A DNA stretch of 64,000 bases, from NCBI GenBank assembly GCA_010645155.1, contig CM021315.1, forward strand, positions 4,295,811 to 4,359,810, in the 5' to 3' direction. Below, one piece after another: positions 13,641 to 25,600 of this stretch. The translations under genes were made by a program, and so were the position numbers. Under the pieces are notes generated by a model. That model saw only the letters and a list, made by a program, of their open reading frames with translations, made no database searches and was not told where the DNA came from. Numbering within the stretch: position 1 is the stretch's first letter; each line of letters opens with the position of its first letter. Origin of the DNA: Tigriopus japonicus (Eukaryota; Arthropoda; Copepoda; Harpacticoida; Harpacticidae).

Positions 13641-14562
13641 GCTGAGCTCTGTGGATGTTCACGTTTCTGGCGAAACTCTCTCCTTCAAAAACGTATTTTG
13701 TTGAACTTTGGAGAAAGCATCGAATTTGTGGAGGCGAATAAAGGTTACAATTTTGAATCATCACCCATTTATGTGCAGCAAAAGGAGGGCTTAAGCCTAA
13801 TGGGAATGAACAGTGGTGAGCAAGCTCGCGGCAAATGTTCCATCAATTGGGAAAGGATAACAAAGATCTGGCCTTTTGCGCTGGAATTTGAGTGTTACTA
13901 AGAAGAGAACTCAATCGTTACTCCCCTTTCAGACATTCCTCCACTCCTTTCTCCATTAAAACACGCTGTGTTCCATCTCTCTTGATTAGATGTTCACTTC
14001 AAGTGCACAAGTGCACAAAGGACATTAAAAAGCATCCTCCATTTAGTTTCTGAGCAAGACTCTACTGAACAAATTGACAAATGATTGCTAGGATGCTACG
14101 TGGGAATTAATTTCTTCAAAAAAGCTTCTTCGATGCCAAATAGGTGGGCACACCAGGTTATAAACAAGTTTACGCCTAAACTCCTAATCATCAATTTCAT
14201 CTGTGTGTAATACTTTTGCGTACTGTACATGTCTTTGAAAAAGCTTTGTAAAAAGGACTCGTATGGACGTTAAACAAGAAACCTAGCAGTTTGTGTCTAC
14301 TTTCTTTGAGCAAAGGCTTTCACCTCACGGATTGGGTGCTTTAATTTTCAGATCATTCGGATGAATGAGTCAAGAGTTATGCATCTCCAAAACTTGACGC
14401 AGGCCAGATGAATGAATGAATGGGGTCTTACAAGGTTTTACAGAAGAAGGTTAAACTAACGAGTTCAATTTGTGCATGCACTTGACTGAACTTTAAAGGC
14501 ACGTAATTTTTTGCTCCACATCGAGCGTTCGATTTGGCTAAAAAATGGGACATTCTTGGTCG
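13641..14562. other. Upstream region of the small heat shock gene
   Basis: This DNA holds the promoter side of the small heat shock gene and then featureless sequence up to the first hAT element. Scattered GAA and TTC triplets occur (13668-13700), but none are in the regular alternating 5-bp spacing of a convincing heat shock element. Confidence 0.4.
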
Positions 14563-14570
14563 AGCTAGAC

Positions 14571-14819
14571 CAGGGATCGGCAACTGGTGGGCTGCGGCCC
14601 AAATGTGGGCCCTGGTGTGGTCGTTGGTGGGCCCAGGAGCAATGGAGAAAGTCCAAAATAGTGGGCCCGAGCGCCATCCATAGTAATGTACTCGTGGGCC
14701 CAAAGCTCTTTGATCGCTAATTTGTGGGCCCCTGAACCTACCAATACCTGTTTGATGGGCTCTTGAAAACACGAATCAAATTTCGTGGGCCTTGACCTAA
14801 AAGTGGTTGCCGACCCCTG
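14571..14819 (+). mobile_element. Short non-autonomous hAT element, copy 1
   Basis: The ends are CAGGGATCGGCAACTGG and (reverse complement of the right end) CAGGGGTCGGCAACCAC. Flanking 8-bp duplications are AGCTAGAC (14563-14570) and AGCTATAC (14820-14827), matching at 7 of 8. The interior is full of GGCCCA/TGGGCC blocks and has no coding capacity. Length and ends match the copies at 27445 and 38834; 17323 is inverted and truncated. The duplications have TA in the middle (nnnTAnnn), the pattern known for Buster-type hAT transposases. Confidence 0.88.
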
Positions 14820-14827
14820 AGCTATAC

Positions 14828-16286
14828 TTTCTTCTCAGCTCTGTAATACATATATTGTTTTCATTAAGATTCGGGATTACAATTGCTTAAGGTTAGCAAC
14901 ATCGTCCGTGTACAGTAATTTTAGATTGATAATAATATCGGGGTGTGTGATTTTTCCAACTTGTCACCATGAAAAGCAAGATTATTAAGATTGAAAAATA
15001 AGCAGCATGTATTACTTTCAGTTAGTGGCTTATGAGGAACCTGAGGTTCCTTTCTCATCAAACAAAAAAATGGAGTAAAATTATCCCCAATATATATCGC
15101 TATCATCATTCGTTAAAATGGTTTTTTAATCATCCTCTTTAGAGGGCCCATAAAAATTACCTTCAGAAACATCAAAATCATATGAAATATCATAAAAGGA
15201 GAAAAGATGGTCACTTCGAAAAATATGTCGCTCATCAGGACCAGTTGGCTGTCGCCCTAAAAATGTCTTCAAATGCGAACAAATCTTCATTTTACTCCCT
15301 CAAATGAAGAATACAAGGTGGCTCAAAAAAGAGTACATAACTTTAATGTGTTTTCCAGTAATCATTCCAAGTTATTCCTGAAGAAATAACCTCGTTGTAG
15401 ATCCTGTTTAGACTAGGCAAAGACTCAATCTACCCCTCTAAACATGTACAACTGGGTATTTTTCAGTATCAAGGTTCTCAGATAAAATGATCTTTCATGG
15501 GAGGAAATCTCATCAAATGTGACACACCATCAAGCCGATCGGCCCAGTTTCTTGAACTGTCAGAGGTCACAAAATAAACCAAACTCATGTAAAAATTTTA
15601 ACCCGTAGATTTAGAAAGAAACCATATTAAACTAAGCAAAACCATGTCTAGGTAAGATTTGACACGTCACACGCCCAACATCTGGAATTGTTGCATCAGA
15701 CAAAAACACCAGATCATTTCGAAGCTGACAGAATGGACGCACTGGGGTTCTAGAGTTTAATATGGATCGAACACTCTTATCACTGACAAGAGTTTTATGA
15801 TTAGTGTCAGAAATGTCGAATGCTTCTTAATGTATCGTTAATCAACCATTCTGCTTATCACAACATTCAGCCAAAGTGGTACATAACAATATTTTCTGTT
15901 AGCAGAACTTTTATCATTAAAACAAGAGCTATTCTTAAATCACGAGATGATATGCACTAAATGTACAGTTCGGAAGGGGCAAAACTATTCTCAAATCAAG
16001 AGTAACTCTACTATTGGGTGTTATTTTATCCCCCTTCAACGGAATCCTTAAAATTAGGTCTCGGATTTTGGTGTTCAAATATCCATCCCAAAATCACCTC
16101 TTATCGTTCAGCAACGAATTTTTCGCTTGTCCGTTTTCGTTGTTTTGGTTTCTTTGAGCTGAGAGAGGCGATCACTCACGCCAACTTGGTTTCTTACATA
16201 ACACATCACCACCCAACCAACCTACGTCTTGAGAATCTTGTGTGCTTCTCCAGAGGTTGGTGACTGGCGCTTCACATTGATTCAGG
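14828..16286. other. Intergenic stretch, no feature seen
   Basis: AT-rich DNA with no coherent open frame or obvious repeat. The last few hundred bases lead into the promoter of secreted-protein gene A. Confidence 0.5.
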
Positions 16287-16293
16287 TATAAAT
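16287..16293 (+). promoter_or_regulatory. TATA box of secreted-protein gene A
   Basis: TATAAAT lies exactly 65 bp upstream of the ATG at 16352. The three paralogues at 25601, 28309 and 43295 have the same 65-bp spacing, which supports it as the real core promoter. Confidence 0.8.
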
Positions 16294-16351
16294 AGAATTT
16301 CTGCCCAATAAGTTTCATCAGTGTTCACTTGCATCACATTCAATCATCACC

Positions 16352-16816
16352 ATGAAGACCTTCGTAAGTTGGAGAATCCAGTAATTTACAATCATATTTG
16401 ACAAAAAGAAAATAACATCCTTTTGCTCCTCCCTATTTCAGTTTGCTCTTGCTGCCATGTTGGCTTGCGCCAACGCCGGGATCATCCTCAACCCTGCCCT
16501 TCCCTACACCCAAACCGGTCAAGTTGCTGGACCCGTCCACGCCGCTTTCGGAGATTTGGCCGCCACCAAGCGAGGGCTCCGACCCGTCAGCCTCGAGGGA
16601 TTCTCTGAGGACGACAACATGGACGGTTTCGTTGACCCCATCGGCCAAGCCGTTGTTGCTCCCTACGCCGCTCCCATCGCCGCTCCCATCGCCGCCCCCA
16701 TTGCCGCTCCCCTTCTCCCCGCTCAAACCTATGCTGCCCTCCCTGCTGTGACCTATGCCCAACAAGCTGTGCTGTCTCCTTTGGGTTATGCCCCTGGTGC
16801 TGCCATCCTTGGTTAA
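16352..16816 (+). CDS. Small secreted Ala/Pro-rich protein, family copy A (cuticle-type)
   Basis: There are two exons, 16352-16363 and 16442-16816, with donor TTC|GTAAGT, acceptor TTTCAG|TTT and a 78-nt intron in phase 0. The protein has 128 residues. It starts MKTFFALAAMLACANA, a typical secretion signal with likely cleavage after residue 16. An acidic segment with MDGFVDP follows, then an API/AAP tandem (residues about 80-92), and a C-terminal part with TYAQQAVLSPLGYA. A four-codon first exon ending inside the signal peptide is common for arthropod cuticle and other short extracellular structural proteins. The polyadenylation signal is AATAAA at 17020. It has a TATA box at -65. The role as a cuticle or matrix component is inferred from layout and composition; no chitin-binding Rebers-Riddiford motif is visible. 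Confidence 0.88.
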
Positions 16817-17019
16817 GCTCTAAAAAGCAACGCATTGCTAAGACTTCTTGGTGAACTGGATCAGGAAGTTCTTGTCTTGCCAGAGACCTGAAGTCCTTTT
16901 ACAGTGAAAATGTTCCCATTGACCATCCAGTGACGAATACTACTGCTAAATCTCACAAAACAGTACAAAACCAAAAAAATAATGTGAGCACGTGAGCACT
17001 GTTATACAAACCACTGCCC

Positions 17020-17025
17020 AATAAA
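17020..17025 (+). terminator. Polyadenylation signal of gene A
   Basis: AATAAA about 200 bp after the stop codon of copy A. Confidence 0.6.
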
Positions 17026-17322
17026 AATATATCAAATCCTAAACTGTGTTCATTATCTGAGCTTCAAACCCTTAGAAAAATTATACCATTTTTTGAAAGC
17101 AATTCATTCGTTTAAGGCGTTAGTTTACTTGAAAGAAAAAATGCGGTGGTGGAGGAAGGCAAATGTATGCTACTTCGCACTAAGGACCAAACTAATCGAG
17201 GTTCGTGCCTATGGGTTGCCATTGAAAGATTTTAGGCCGTTGGGAAGACGAAAAATGGTCCTTATGAAAAATTAAGCCTTTATTGGCCTCTGTAGGGCAT
17301 CTGGTGCTTAATGATACTAAAA

Positions 17323-17557
17323 CAGGGGTCGTCAACCACTTTTGGGTCAAGGCCCACAAAATTTGATTCGTGTTGTCAGGTGCCCACCAAACTGGCATTG
17401 GTAGGTTTAGAGGCCCACAAATTAGCGATCAAAGAGCTATGGGCCCACGAGTACAGCACCATGGATAGCTTTGGGGCCCACTATTTTTGACTTTCTCCAT
17501 AGCTCCTGGGCCCACCAACAACCACCCTTGGGCCCACATTTGGGCCACGGCCCACCT
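17323..17557 (-). mobile_element. Short non-autonomous hAT element, copy 2 (truncated, inverted)
   Basis: This copy runs in the opposite sense to copies 1 and 4. Its left end CAGGGGTCGTCAACCAC is intact. The right side stops after GGCCCACGGCCCACC-type sequence and lacks about the last 14 bp of the terminal repeat. The left flank TACTAAAA has the central TA of the family's duplications. A similar AGTAAAA lies just past the broken end, but the deletion makes a target-site claim unsafe. Confidence 0.75.
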
Positions 17558-18196
17558 AAGTAAAACCTAGTCTCACTGTAGAAGATACACTCTGTAAACA
17601 TGGTAATATATAATCAATAAAACATATAACTGAGTAAAATCTAGACGCTAATGGGAATATCTAATGATTAGGGCTTGGATAAAGTTGCTGTTTTTTTGGC
17701 TTAGAGTTGAAATATTTTTTATTGACCGCCTTCTCCTTCTATGAGACTTCCTCCATGCCCGAAGAGGGCAGGTCCAAAATATTATTCACCTACAACTTAC
17801 TTTATTACCCTACCAATCACTTTATTGCCCTATGAATGCATCATGTCTTTACAAATACATCTCAGATGCACAATTACTTGCACGTCTGAAGCCCCCATCT
17901 CATTGACGGGGAATGATCCACTGAAGAAGTCGTGGTAGGCTTTTATACCATGGCACTGTGGCCCTCGGGTCGCCAATAAAATGAAACTCCCTCCGCCGGA
18001 TTTTGGCCATTACTCCCTTCCTTTGCAGGTGCATAAATAGTATTTGTTACAAGTTGCACTAAATTCGATGAAACTTGCTAAAAATTTGCTGCTTTCTGAC
18101 CTAAAAATGTCACTTTTTAAAATAAAAATAACAAATTTGGCCATTTTTTAAAACAATTCTTGCCGACAGTTTGTAATCTTTAGTTTGTTATTAGTC
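17558..18196. other. Intergenic stretch between transposons
   Basis: AT-rich sequence with no gene or repeat recognised. Confidence 0.4.
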
Positions 18197-18198
18197 TA

Positions 18199-19373
18199 GG
18201 GACGGGCAAATAGTGTAAAAAGATTTTTGGTAACATAAACCCATTTTTCTGCCCTTTAGCACTTTTCACCTTTATTTGCACTTTTTATTTACGTTTTTGG
18301 CCAAAATTGACAAATTGTTAAGAAAATGTAGTGCCTTTTGAAAGAATTTTTAGTTTCAAGATCAAATTTTGAGCTAGTCGAAAAAGCTTGCATTTGCAAT
18401 CAACCATTCTTAGCACCTTGAAGAAATATGTGCATTTCAGACGCAAACCTCACACTTTACTCACCATCTTGGCTTTAACTATAACATCCTGTTATTAAAT
18501 TAAAGATTAGACAAAAGAATCTCATTGCATGCAACCAACAAATAGCAAACCTAAAGAAACTCATGTTATGGTAATGGAAGTTGTTAAAAACATTGTTTAA
18601 TTGACTTGGAGATATGACTTTTAAGTTCCAAAAGTATTTGAGAACAGTTTTGATGTGATGAGACAATGAATGCCACATTTGAAATTGAGTTCTGGTAATT
18701 AGGCCATGAGCCAAATATTGAAGTAATGTCACTAAAAACATGCTTAAAACACATTTATGACTATTTTCTTTGATGCAATTGCTAGGCACACATGGATATT
18801 TTTCTGTTCAATTTTCAATGTCTATTTTTGAACAACTTGAAGGACGAAAACGGAGGGATGTAAAGCCATGTAAAACAATTGCTAAATATATATTTCGACA
18901 ATATTTTAGGTACGTGTACATACATCCACGAGACCACCTTAGGAATGTACAATTCAGAAGGTTGTTTTCTGGTATATTTTAAGGGACTTTATATCCTTTT
19001 TGCTAGTGACCTAATTAATAGAACTCTATTACTTGTGCGGTTTTGTCTCTTCATCTCAAACTAGTCTCAAATGTCTTTAGAACTTGAAAATGACTTCTGC
19101 TCAATTAGGAACCGTGGGTACTCCATGAATGACGTTTTAAGTCCAAATGCAAGTTATTTGTTCTTTTTTGACATTTATTTGCACTTTTTTGACATTTATT
19201 TGTTATTTTTTTGACACTTGTTTGCTCTTTCTTCGACATTTATTTGCTATTTTTCGACATTTATTTGGACTTTCAACATTTTTCTGCACTATGTTTTGCA
19301 CTTTTGGGCACATTTTTTTTGCAACTTTTGGTAACTAAAAAGGGTAAGATTATTTGCACTTTCTGCCCGTCCC
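18199..19373. mobile_element. DNA transposon with GGGACGGGC ends flanked by TA
   Basis: The left end is GGGACGGGCAAATAGTG and the right end, reverse-complemented, is GGGACGGGCAGAAAGTGC. TA dinucleotides at 18197-18198 and 19374-19375 fit a TA target duplication (Tc1/mariner/pogo type). The subterminal sequence (GGTAACATAAAC, TTTATTTGCAC) is shared with the element at 31948-33586. No transposase frame is present, so it is non-autonomous. The right part (19150-19290) is built of diverged tandem units of about 25 bp carrying TTTGACATTTATTTG. Confidence 0.75.
19150..19290. repeat. Diverged tandem repeat, unit about 25 bp
   Basis: At least four or five imperfect copies of a unit containing TTTTGACATTTATTTGC sit within the right half of the 18199-19373 transposon. 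They are probably subterminal repeats of that element. Confidence 0.65.
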
Positions 19374-19685
19374 TAGTTATTACTTTAACCTTTGGCTTTC
19401 TAAGAACACAGTTTTGTTTTGCACAAATTAACTAGGGTTAAAAACACATTTGAAAAGGTCCTAAAAAGTACGTGTAAACTATTTATTTCCAATAAAATTC
19501 CGCAGAATTTCAGTAATCGAGGCAAAAAATGTGCCAAAAGTTGCTGTTTGTTGCAAAAAATCGAAAAGTTGCTAATTTTAAATTAAAATGTCCAAATGTT
19601 GCAATTTTTGGTGCAAGTTGCATTTAGCAGCTTTATCGAGCCCTACTTATGAAAGACCAAAAGGGGTCTTAACCGAAATCGAAAG

Positions 19686-19810
19686 TTTTGGCAGAAAGAG
19701 GGCTTAACCGAAACCTTCCACAGAAAGTGGCAGAATATGGCAATACTGAAAAAGAAGTGGCAGTGAAAGAAAAAGATTATCGAAAAATGGCAGAAAGTGG
19801 CAATATGGCA
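19686..19810. repeat. GTGGCAGAAAATGG-type repeat remnant
   Basis: Repeated GGCAGAAAGTGG and similar words occur here. They match the subterminal repeats of the hAT element at 34333-36999, so this is probably a decayed fragment of the same family. Confidence 0.45.
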
Positions 19811-19874
19811 AACATTTTCGATCTAAGAAAGGAGAACGGTAATTTGCAACCAAAATGATAATTTGCAACCTTAG

Positions 19875-20508
19875 AAAAATGGAAAAAACTTGAAAAAGTT
19901 AATTTTTAAGTCGAATTTCACAGATGCTTTTGAACCCTTCGGAAGCCATTGACGGGACTGCTCCTTCCTCTCAGGGGTGTAGAAAGGCACTGACGTCTCG
20001 TCCATTGTGACAATAGAGTTGAGAAAAGTCGCACCCTTCATGAAATTACCGTTTAAGAAGAGTTCAGCACATTTCACTCTTTCCCTCTTGTGGCCATCAG
20101 TGAGGGCCTTTGGCACCCATCTCGCACTTTTCTTGACGAGACCAAGATCATCATGCAAAACATGTCTGATGGTTCTAGATGAGGTGTCGAACTCGCGTGT
20201 AAGATCACCAACTGTCACCCGTCAGTCCTTGACGACATAAGCCTTCACAGCCGTGACGAAGTCATCTGTCCTGATCTTCCGCTTGCCGTTTAATGTCCTC
20301 TGATCGGACAGATTCTCTCGTGCCTTGACTTTGCGGCAATCCGGTAAATTTGGCTCAGCGAGAGAGTCTTGGTGCCGTAGGAGGCATCAACGATTGACTT
20401 GATGTCTTTGCGGCTTTTGCCCACCCTGGCCAGATCGACAACGAAATCATGTCGACGGGTTATGTTGTTGCTTTCACAAAACTTTGGAACGGGCGTTCTT
20501 AGTTGCAT
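19875..20508 (-). pseudogene. Broken mariner/Tc1-type transposase
   Basis: On the minus strand an N-terminal part (from ATG at 20508) has helix-turn-helix character. A frame change near 20285 and an in-frame TGA near 20221 follow. The rest carries the second DNA-binding part (TSSRTIRHVL), the WVPKAL segment typical of mariner-family proteins, and TMDET, where the first catalytic aspartate sits. The frame degenerates near 19890, so the second and third acidic residues of the DDD/DDE triad are missing. It is therefore an inactive 5' fragment. Terminal repeats were not identified. Confidence 0.85.
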
Positions 20509-20532
20509 GGCTAGAGTTCTTGCCACGGGCAA

Positions 20533-21540
20533 ACCAGTTAGAGTTACAGTTTAGTCAAGAACACATAACTTGATGGTCTAACTGAGCACTTTACGAAGAT
20601 ACAAATTTCAAGTTAGTATCTTAACTACTTTCTAAAATACAGAGTCATTCGCATTTTCATTGCCTCTTCCCTCGAACAAGCTTCCAACCAATTCCACATT
20701 AAGTTTCGCAGCTTTCTTTCGAGATCTTATGTTGGTTTACTTGTGATCAAAAACCAAAATGCAAGCCATAGAAAGGGTTTTGAGAAAAATGGCCCAAATT
20801 AAAAAATATATATATGAGCAAAAATTTAAGGTAAAGAGGTAGGTAGCGGTAGGTAGCGTATAGGTAGAGCGAACTATGAAATCACAAAGTTTTCAATGCT
20901 TACAAAATTTGAAAAGTAGTTTATGTTTATGATCTTTCAAACTCAAGTATGAAGTATTTGTTATTGATAAACTTAAAATTGCACATTCAATCACCTTCAA
21001 AATTAAAGCCTACTTTGAAAAAAGAAAGTTGTCCTTTTTAATGCCATCCCATTGTTACAATGGGAATTGAGGGATAATGTTTTCCTCATTTCGAAGGAAG
21101 GAGCAATGTAATGTCATCTGTATTTTTTATTGTATGCTATGAAATATGTTCCTATTTTCGAGGAACGATTAAAGCCTTGCTTGATTATTATTGTTCTTTG
21201 CAGTCTTAAAGTAAAGTTGAAGTGCCTTTGAGTTTATGAAGACTTAACGCTTCAAATGAGCAGAAAATTGAAATAAGATAATTCTTTTCACTAGTTTTTG
21301 TCATGTAAAGGAAAATTGATTTATTTGCATGTTTTGAGATGGAAAATGATAGCTGTTTTTTTCTGGAGTCCGAACGCATCTTCGCGGCAGCAATCTGATG
21401 AAGGCTCTCCGCAACCAGGGGAAATTGTCAACCCAATAACAAGCACTGTTTTTTACCTCATCCTCGGCAATGACCCCAGATTTTCCCATTGAAGCCTTCA
21501 AAGGCCGTGACTACTGCATGTGACTTAATACCCCAAGCCA
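20533..21540. other. Intergenic stretch, no feature seen
   Basis: AT-rich sequence with a short GGTAGGTAGCGGTAGGTAGCG patch near 20840-20870 and no gene. Confidence 0.4.
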
Positions 21541-21606
21541 CTAGGACTCGGGTATTCGAATCAAGCATGGTCAGCTGGCGAATGCTCAACCCTTACGCTA
21601 CAATTG
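21430..21606 (-). repeat. tRNA-derived SINE-like unit
   Basis: Read on the minus strand, 21606-21544 carries an A-box-like TAGCGTAAGGG and, about 35 bp later, a B-box-like GATTCGAATAC, as in an internal RNA polymerase III promoter. The sequence continues minus-wards without any gene. It looks like a SINE head with a body towards 21430. The acceptor-stem pairing of a functional tRNA is not convincing. The body boundary is a guess. Confidence 0.45.
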
Positions 21607-21767
21607 CTTGCCTCAGAGAATGATAGTTTAGATAATAAATGTTAGAAAATAGTGGTGTTAGTAGCAATTGAATCTTTTGAATTGTCTTTAAAACCGTCAC
21701 CCTGACCAAATTCTCCACGGCAGTGCCGTCTTGCCAAAACCCCAATTTCTTGAATCGATCTGCAGAG

Positions 21768-23262
21768 CAGGGTTGCCAACTGGCGAGTTCTATCGCCAGA
21801 TTTCACGAATCTGGCGATTTTGAAACGTGTCTGGCGATAGAAAAATTAATCTGGCGAAATCAGCTGATCTGGCGATAAATCTGGCGATTTTGATATCACC
21901 GGCAATAAATCTGGCGATTTTTGTATTTCTGGCGATAAATTTGGCGAATTGAACAAATTTGGGGAAAAATTAGGCGAAATTGGGGAAATTTGGCGAAAAA
22001 AATTGGCAAAATCGCCCTTTTTTGGCAATAACTCAGGGAAATTTTGATTCTCTCTTAATGATTTTGACTTTTATTCTGACTGAAAACCAAGGATTAAATA
22101 TTTCAGATGACAATCACTAAAGGGGAAGAGCTTTGACCAAAGTATTGTTTCTTGATTTGATTGTGCTTTTACCAAGAACATGAAAATTTTGTTTCACTCT
22201 TCGGATGTAGAACTTACTTCCTCCCTCTTTGCGACGAATCTATCCATTAGACGACCCATCATAAGTTTTTAAGTCTCATCTAGACGAATTGTTATCCACT
22301 ATCTGTGACCTGTCTTATGGGCAGGGCATGGGGCAAGCCCTTTATGGGGCAGCTAATTCCAACTCCCTTACAGACCGATGCTTTTATCAGAAATGACTTT
22401 TCCCCACACGGGTTTTCTCTTTTTTTTCCTATTACACGGAATGACATTCTGTGTACCAGTTAAAATCGGTAAAAAATGCCTTCAAGAATTTTTAACAAGC
22501 GAGTTTGGGAAAAAGAGACTTTATGAAGTCAAAAGCTTCGGCAAATGCATGTGTAACTGATTTTAAAAATTTCCAAATTTGATTTTCCAAATGGTAGGGC
22601 CAATTAAAATCCTAAATAAATTGTTCATCCTATCATTTTGCGATTGCGCCCGTTTGGTTTTGGTTACGCCCTCTTTATGGTCTACTACTCAATCTATTAT
22701 CATATGGTCAAATTACAGGGCAGGAACATTGTCTTGATATAAAAATGTGTTTTATTTTTTATTTTTTGAGTGATCACGTCACATTTTGGGATTTTTTAAT
22801 GGCAATTGGTCAGATTTCGTTAATGTAATAATAATACCATTAACATTGCTTTTAAAGAGTTATAAATGTCATAGCATTTCAGAAAAGAGTCCAAAAGATT
22901 TTGTTACTTGGCATCACTAAAATTTCAATTTTGTTCACAAATTACAAACCAAAACGCGTTCTAAGTGCTACAAATAAAAAATTTATGAAGGAAAGTCAAT
23001 ATGGTGGCATTCCGTTTTTCTTCGAGAACTTTTGTCATGAAATGTGTATCAAAAGATAAAAGTTGAAAAACAAAACTGAAGAATTGACCATTTGAGGTTT
23101 CCTTGATGATTACTTCAGCATGATTGACTATTTATGTACATAAGGTTGTTAGTAAAAAGAAATTTGGCGAAAATCTGGCGATTTTTCAAATGAGGTGGCG
23201 AATTTTGGCAAATTTCGGTGGCAAATTTGGCGATAAGAGCCGTCGAAGACCTGGCAACCCTG
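21768..23262. mobile_element. 1.5-kb non-autonomous hAT element
   Basis: The ends are CAGGGTTGCCAAC and, reverse-complemented, CAGGGTTGCCAGG. They are flanked by a perfect 8-bp duplication CTGCAGAG (21760-21767 and 23263-23270). The T at position 2 and A at position 7 fit the Ac-type hAT target pattern. The left 250 bp and right 110 bp are filled with the short word CTGGCGAT and variants in both orientations, as expected for subterminal transposase-binding repeats. No transposase frame is present. Confidence 0.88.
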
Positions 23263-23270
23263 CTGCAGAG

Positions 23271-25535
23271 GCAATATTTTGATTCGCTCACTCGAACATT
23301 ACAGTTTGTTTCACTCAAAAGTATATATTCAAATTTATTTGACACAAGTCTTAGAAATTTTTTTGTAGTATGATATGTAAGATCAGCTTGAGCTCTAGTC
23401 TCGACAAATACATTTAGAAAATCAGATTTGATCTGATGGTCCTCACAATCACTTTGAACTTTAGGTCTATGTTTTTCAAAAGGTTATTAAAATTTTATAT
23501 TTTGATATGACATAATTAATCTGAATATTTTGCTGTTTGGAGAAGTTTTAAGCATTTGGGCTTTTTCCTCTAAAACCAAAGGAAACTTCCCGTTTTCATC
23601 TTTTTTAAGAATCTTCATGAATTCAGTGAATCCTTAGAAATTTTGGCAAAAAAATCTAATCTTTCAAAAAAAAATATTGTTAAAATCTCCCAAGTAAATA
23701 ATTGGCTAGTTGGGCCTCAAAAATTGCATTGACGGATTAGAATCTCGATTAGAAAATCGAATCTCCAATCAAAAAAAGGTAATAAAAACTCTGGGTAGTA
23801 TATTCAACCAAATCTTGGGCAATAAAATATTAGTAAAATGTAGGTCACAAGTAAAGACTGTCAAGAATAACTAATTTTCATTAAGAGGTATGAATTTTTA
23901 ACAAAGAAGATTTGTCTACCTTCATTTCCGTCATTGCCAGTATTTCATCAAAAAATGGATTTTGAAAAAAATAAAAATATATATTTCATTTCCCCTGAAT
24001 ACTTACAAATTTTAACATTTTTTTTTTGAATTGGGCATGATTTACATATTTTCTTAAATATTTTGATATTTTTTCCTTAAATATTATTTGAACATTTGGC
24101 CTTCAAAATTAAATATTTTCGACCACTCTAATGATCTCCATTATTTCTTTTTGAGTTGTGTTTACCACTTAAATGTTGGCTTCTTTTCCGCCTTTCCGGT
24201 TTATTTCACTAATATTAAATCACAAACCTCCCAAGAGGCATCACAAGCATCTAACAGGCCCGATAAGTTCTATCTACTCCCTTCTAACACTTGTTAGACA
24301 GTTGAGCCTGTTGGAACGATCTAGTCTTGATTCAAGACCTTAAAAAAGAAAGTAAGATTAAAAATTGTGTTGCACTGTTTAAAATTGTAGAATCTTGTTA
24401 AAACAATGATGTCCCGAGAGGTCCCTAACGTCCCTAACCCATTAACAAAAAAATACCGAAAGTAACTGACAACGAATGTATTAGAAGAACATCACATTTT
24501 TTTCTAAATTCGAAAATCATTCTATTCCAGATTTCTCTCCCAAATTTTAATTATTGAAGTTCATGTCTGCTTTCAGTTTTAGTAGGCATCGCCGAAAACG
24601 AACCCAAAATTTCGGCCAAAATGGTCCATCACTATTCTATTACAACTTCAAGCAATACCCTCTTCACAATCCTTGTGTCTTTAGAATTTAGCAAACTTTC
24701 AAGATAAAGAGATTCCTGAAGGAGGAACAAGCGTTCATTTTTAACTTACGGTATTTCACATGTGTTCACCCTAAAATACTAACCAATTGCATTAATTAAT
24801 TGTAGCGAAAAGAAAACTCGTTTTCAGTTAGTGACAACATTTTCTTGCTTGATGATTTGTTGTCCACTAGGTTTTGGAGCCAATGACTTGACCCGTATAT
24901 CTGATAAGGTTGTAAGAAATTAGACGACCCGTTTGACCACTAGCAAGATTAAACCAAAGGAGGTTACTAACACTTGTACAAAACTGCATAATTCAACCTT
25001 AAATGAATGATATTTTTCCCAAAAACATGTTATATAACATGATCAAGATTCAGAGCTTTAAGGACAGTTCTTTGAAAAAAACCAACTGATTTAAATGCAT
25101 GATTCGAATCGATGATTTTTTTTCAAGGGAGGGGGGCACCATTTCAAGTAAAAAATGGTTAGTATCTTGCACAGGGTATTTGACGAATGAATAAATGAAT
25201 TGAAGTATAAAAGCACATTTGGTTCAAAAAGTCTTTGATGAATGTTTTCTTCACAAATTCTCTAAATTACCCTCCTTTTGGCGAAACCCGCGCATGCATT
25301 ACAATTTTGTTCCTTTTTTTCTCTTTATTTTTTAGTTCCTCACCGTTCCTCATTCTGACACGATGCATTCCCATTGCAGTTTTTTTGTAATTCAGGTGTA
25401 TAAATTTCCAATTTGAGAAAGACATTGGTGACACACCCTCCCACCATCTTTTGAGGTGGGTTACGTAATATCCGACACCCAACAGGTCAGGAGGATCTTT
25501 CGAGTTTTTGGGTTATCGAAAGACACCAAAAAACG
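23271..25535. other. AT-rich intergenic stretch before gene B
   Basis: Low-GC DNA with many A and T runs, and no gene or structured repeat recognised. The last 100 bp contain GGTTACGTAATA-type sequence that is shared with the upstream region of copies C and D and may be a regulatory block. Confidence 0.45.
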
Positions 25536-25542
25536 TATAAAT
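25536..25542 (+). promoter_or_regulatory. TATA box of secreted-protein gene B
   Basis: TATAAAT lies 65 bp upstream of the ATG at 25601. The 3' continuation ATTGACTTTCTGTTCGAGAAG is nearly identical in copy C. Confidence 0.82.
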
Positions 25543-25600
25543 TGACTTTCTGTTCGAGAAGTTTTATCATTGATCACTTGATTCACATTCACCAAACATC

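Noticed and set aside
13641..13740. Heat shock element upstream of the small heat shock gene
   Set aside because: TTC and GAA triplets occur, but their spacing does not give three regular alternating units.
17551..17568. Target-site duplication at the broken right end of hAT copy 2
   Set aside because: The terminal repeat is deleted, so the partial match AGTAAAA to TACTAAAA is probably coincidence.
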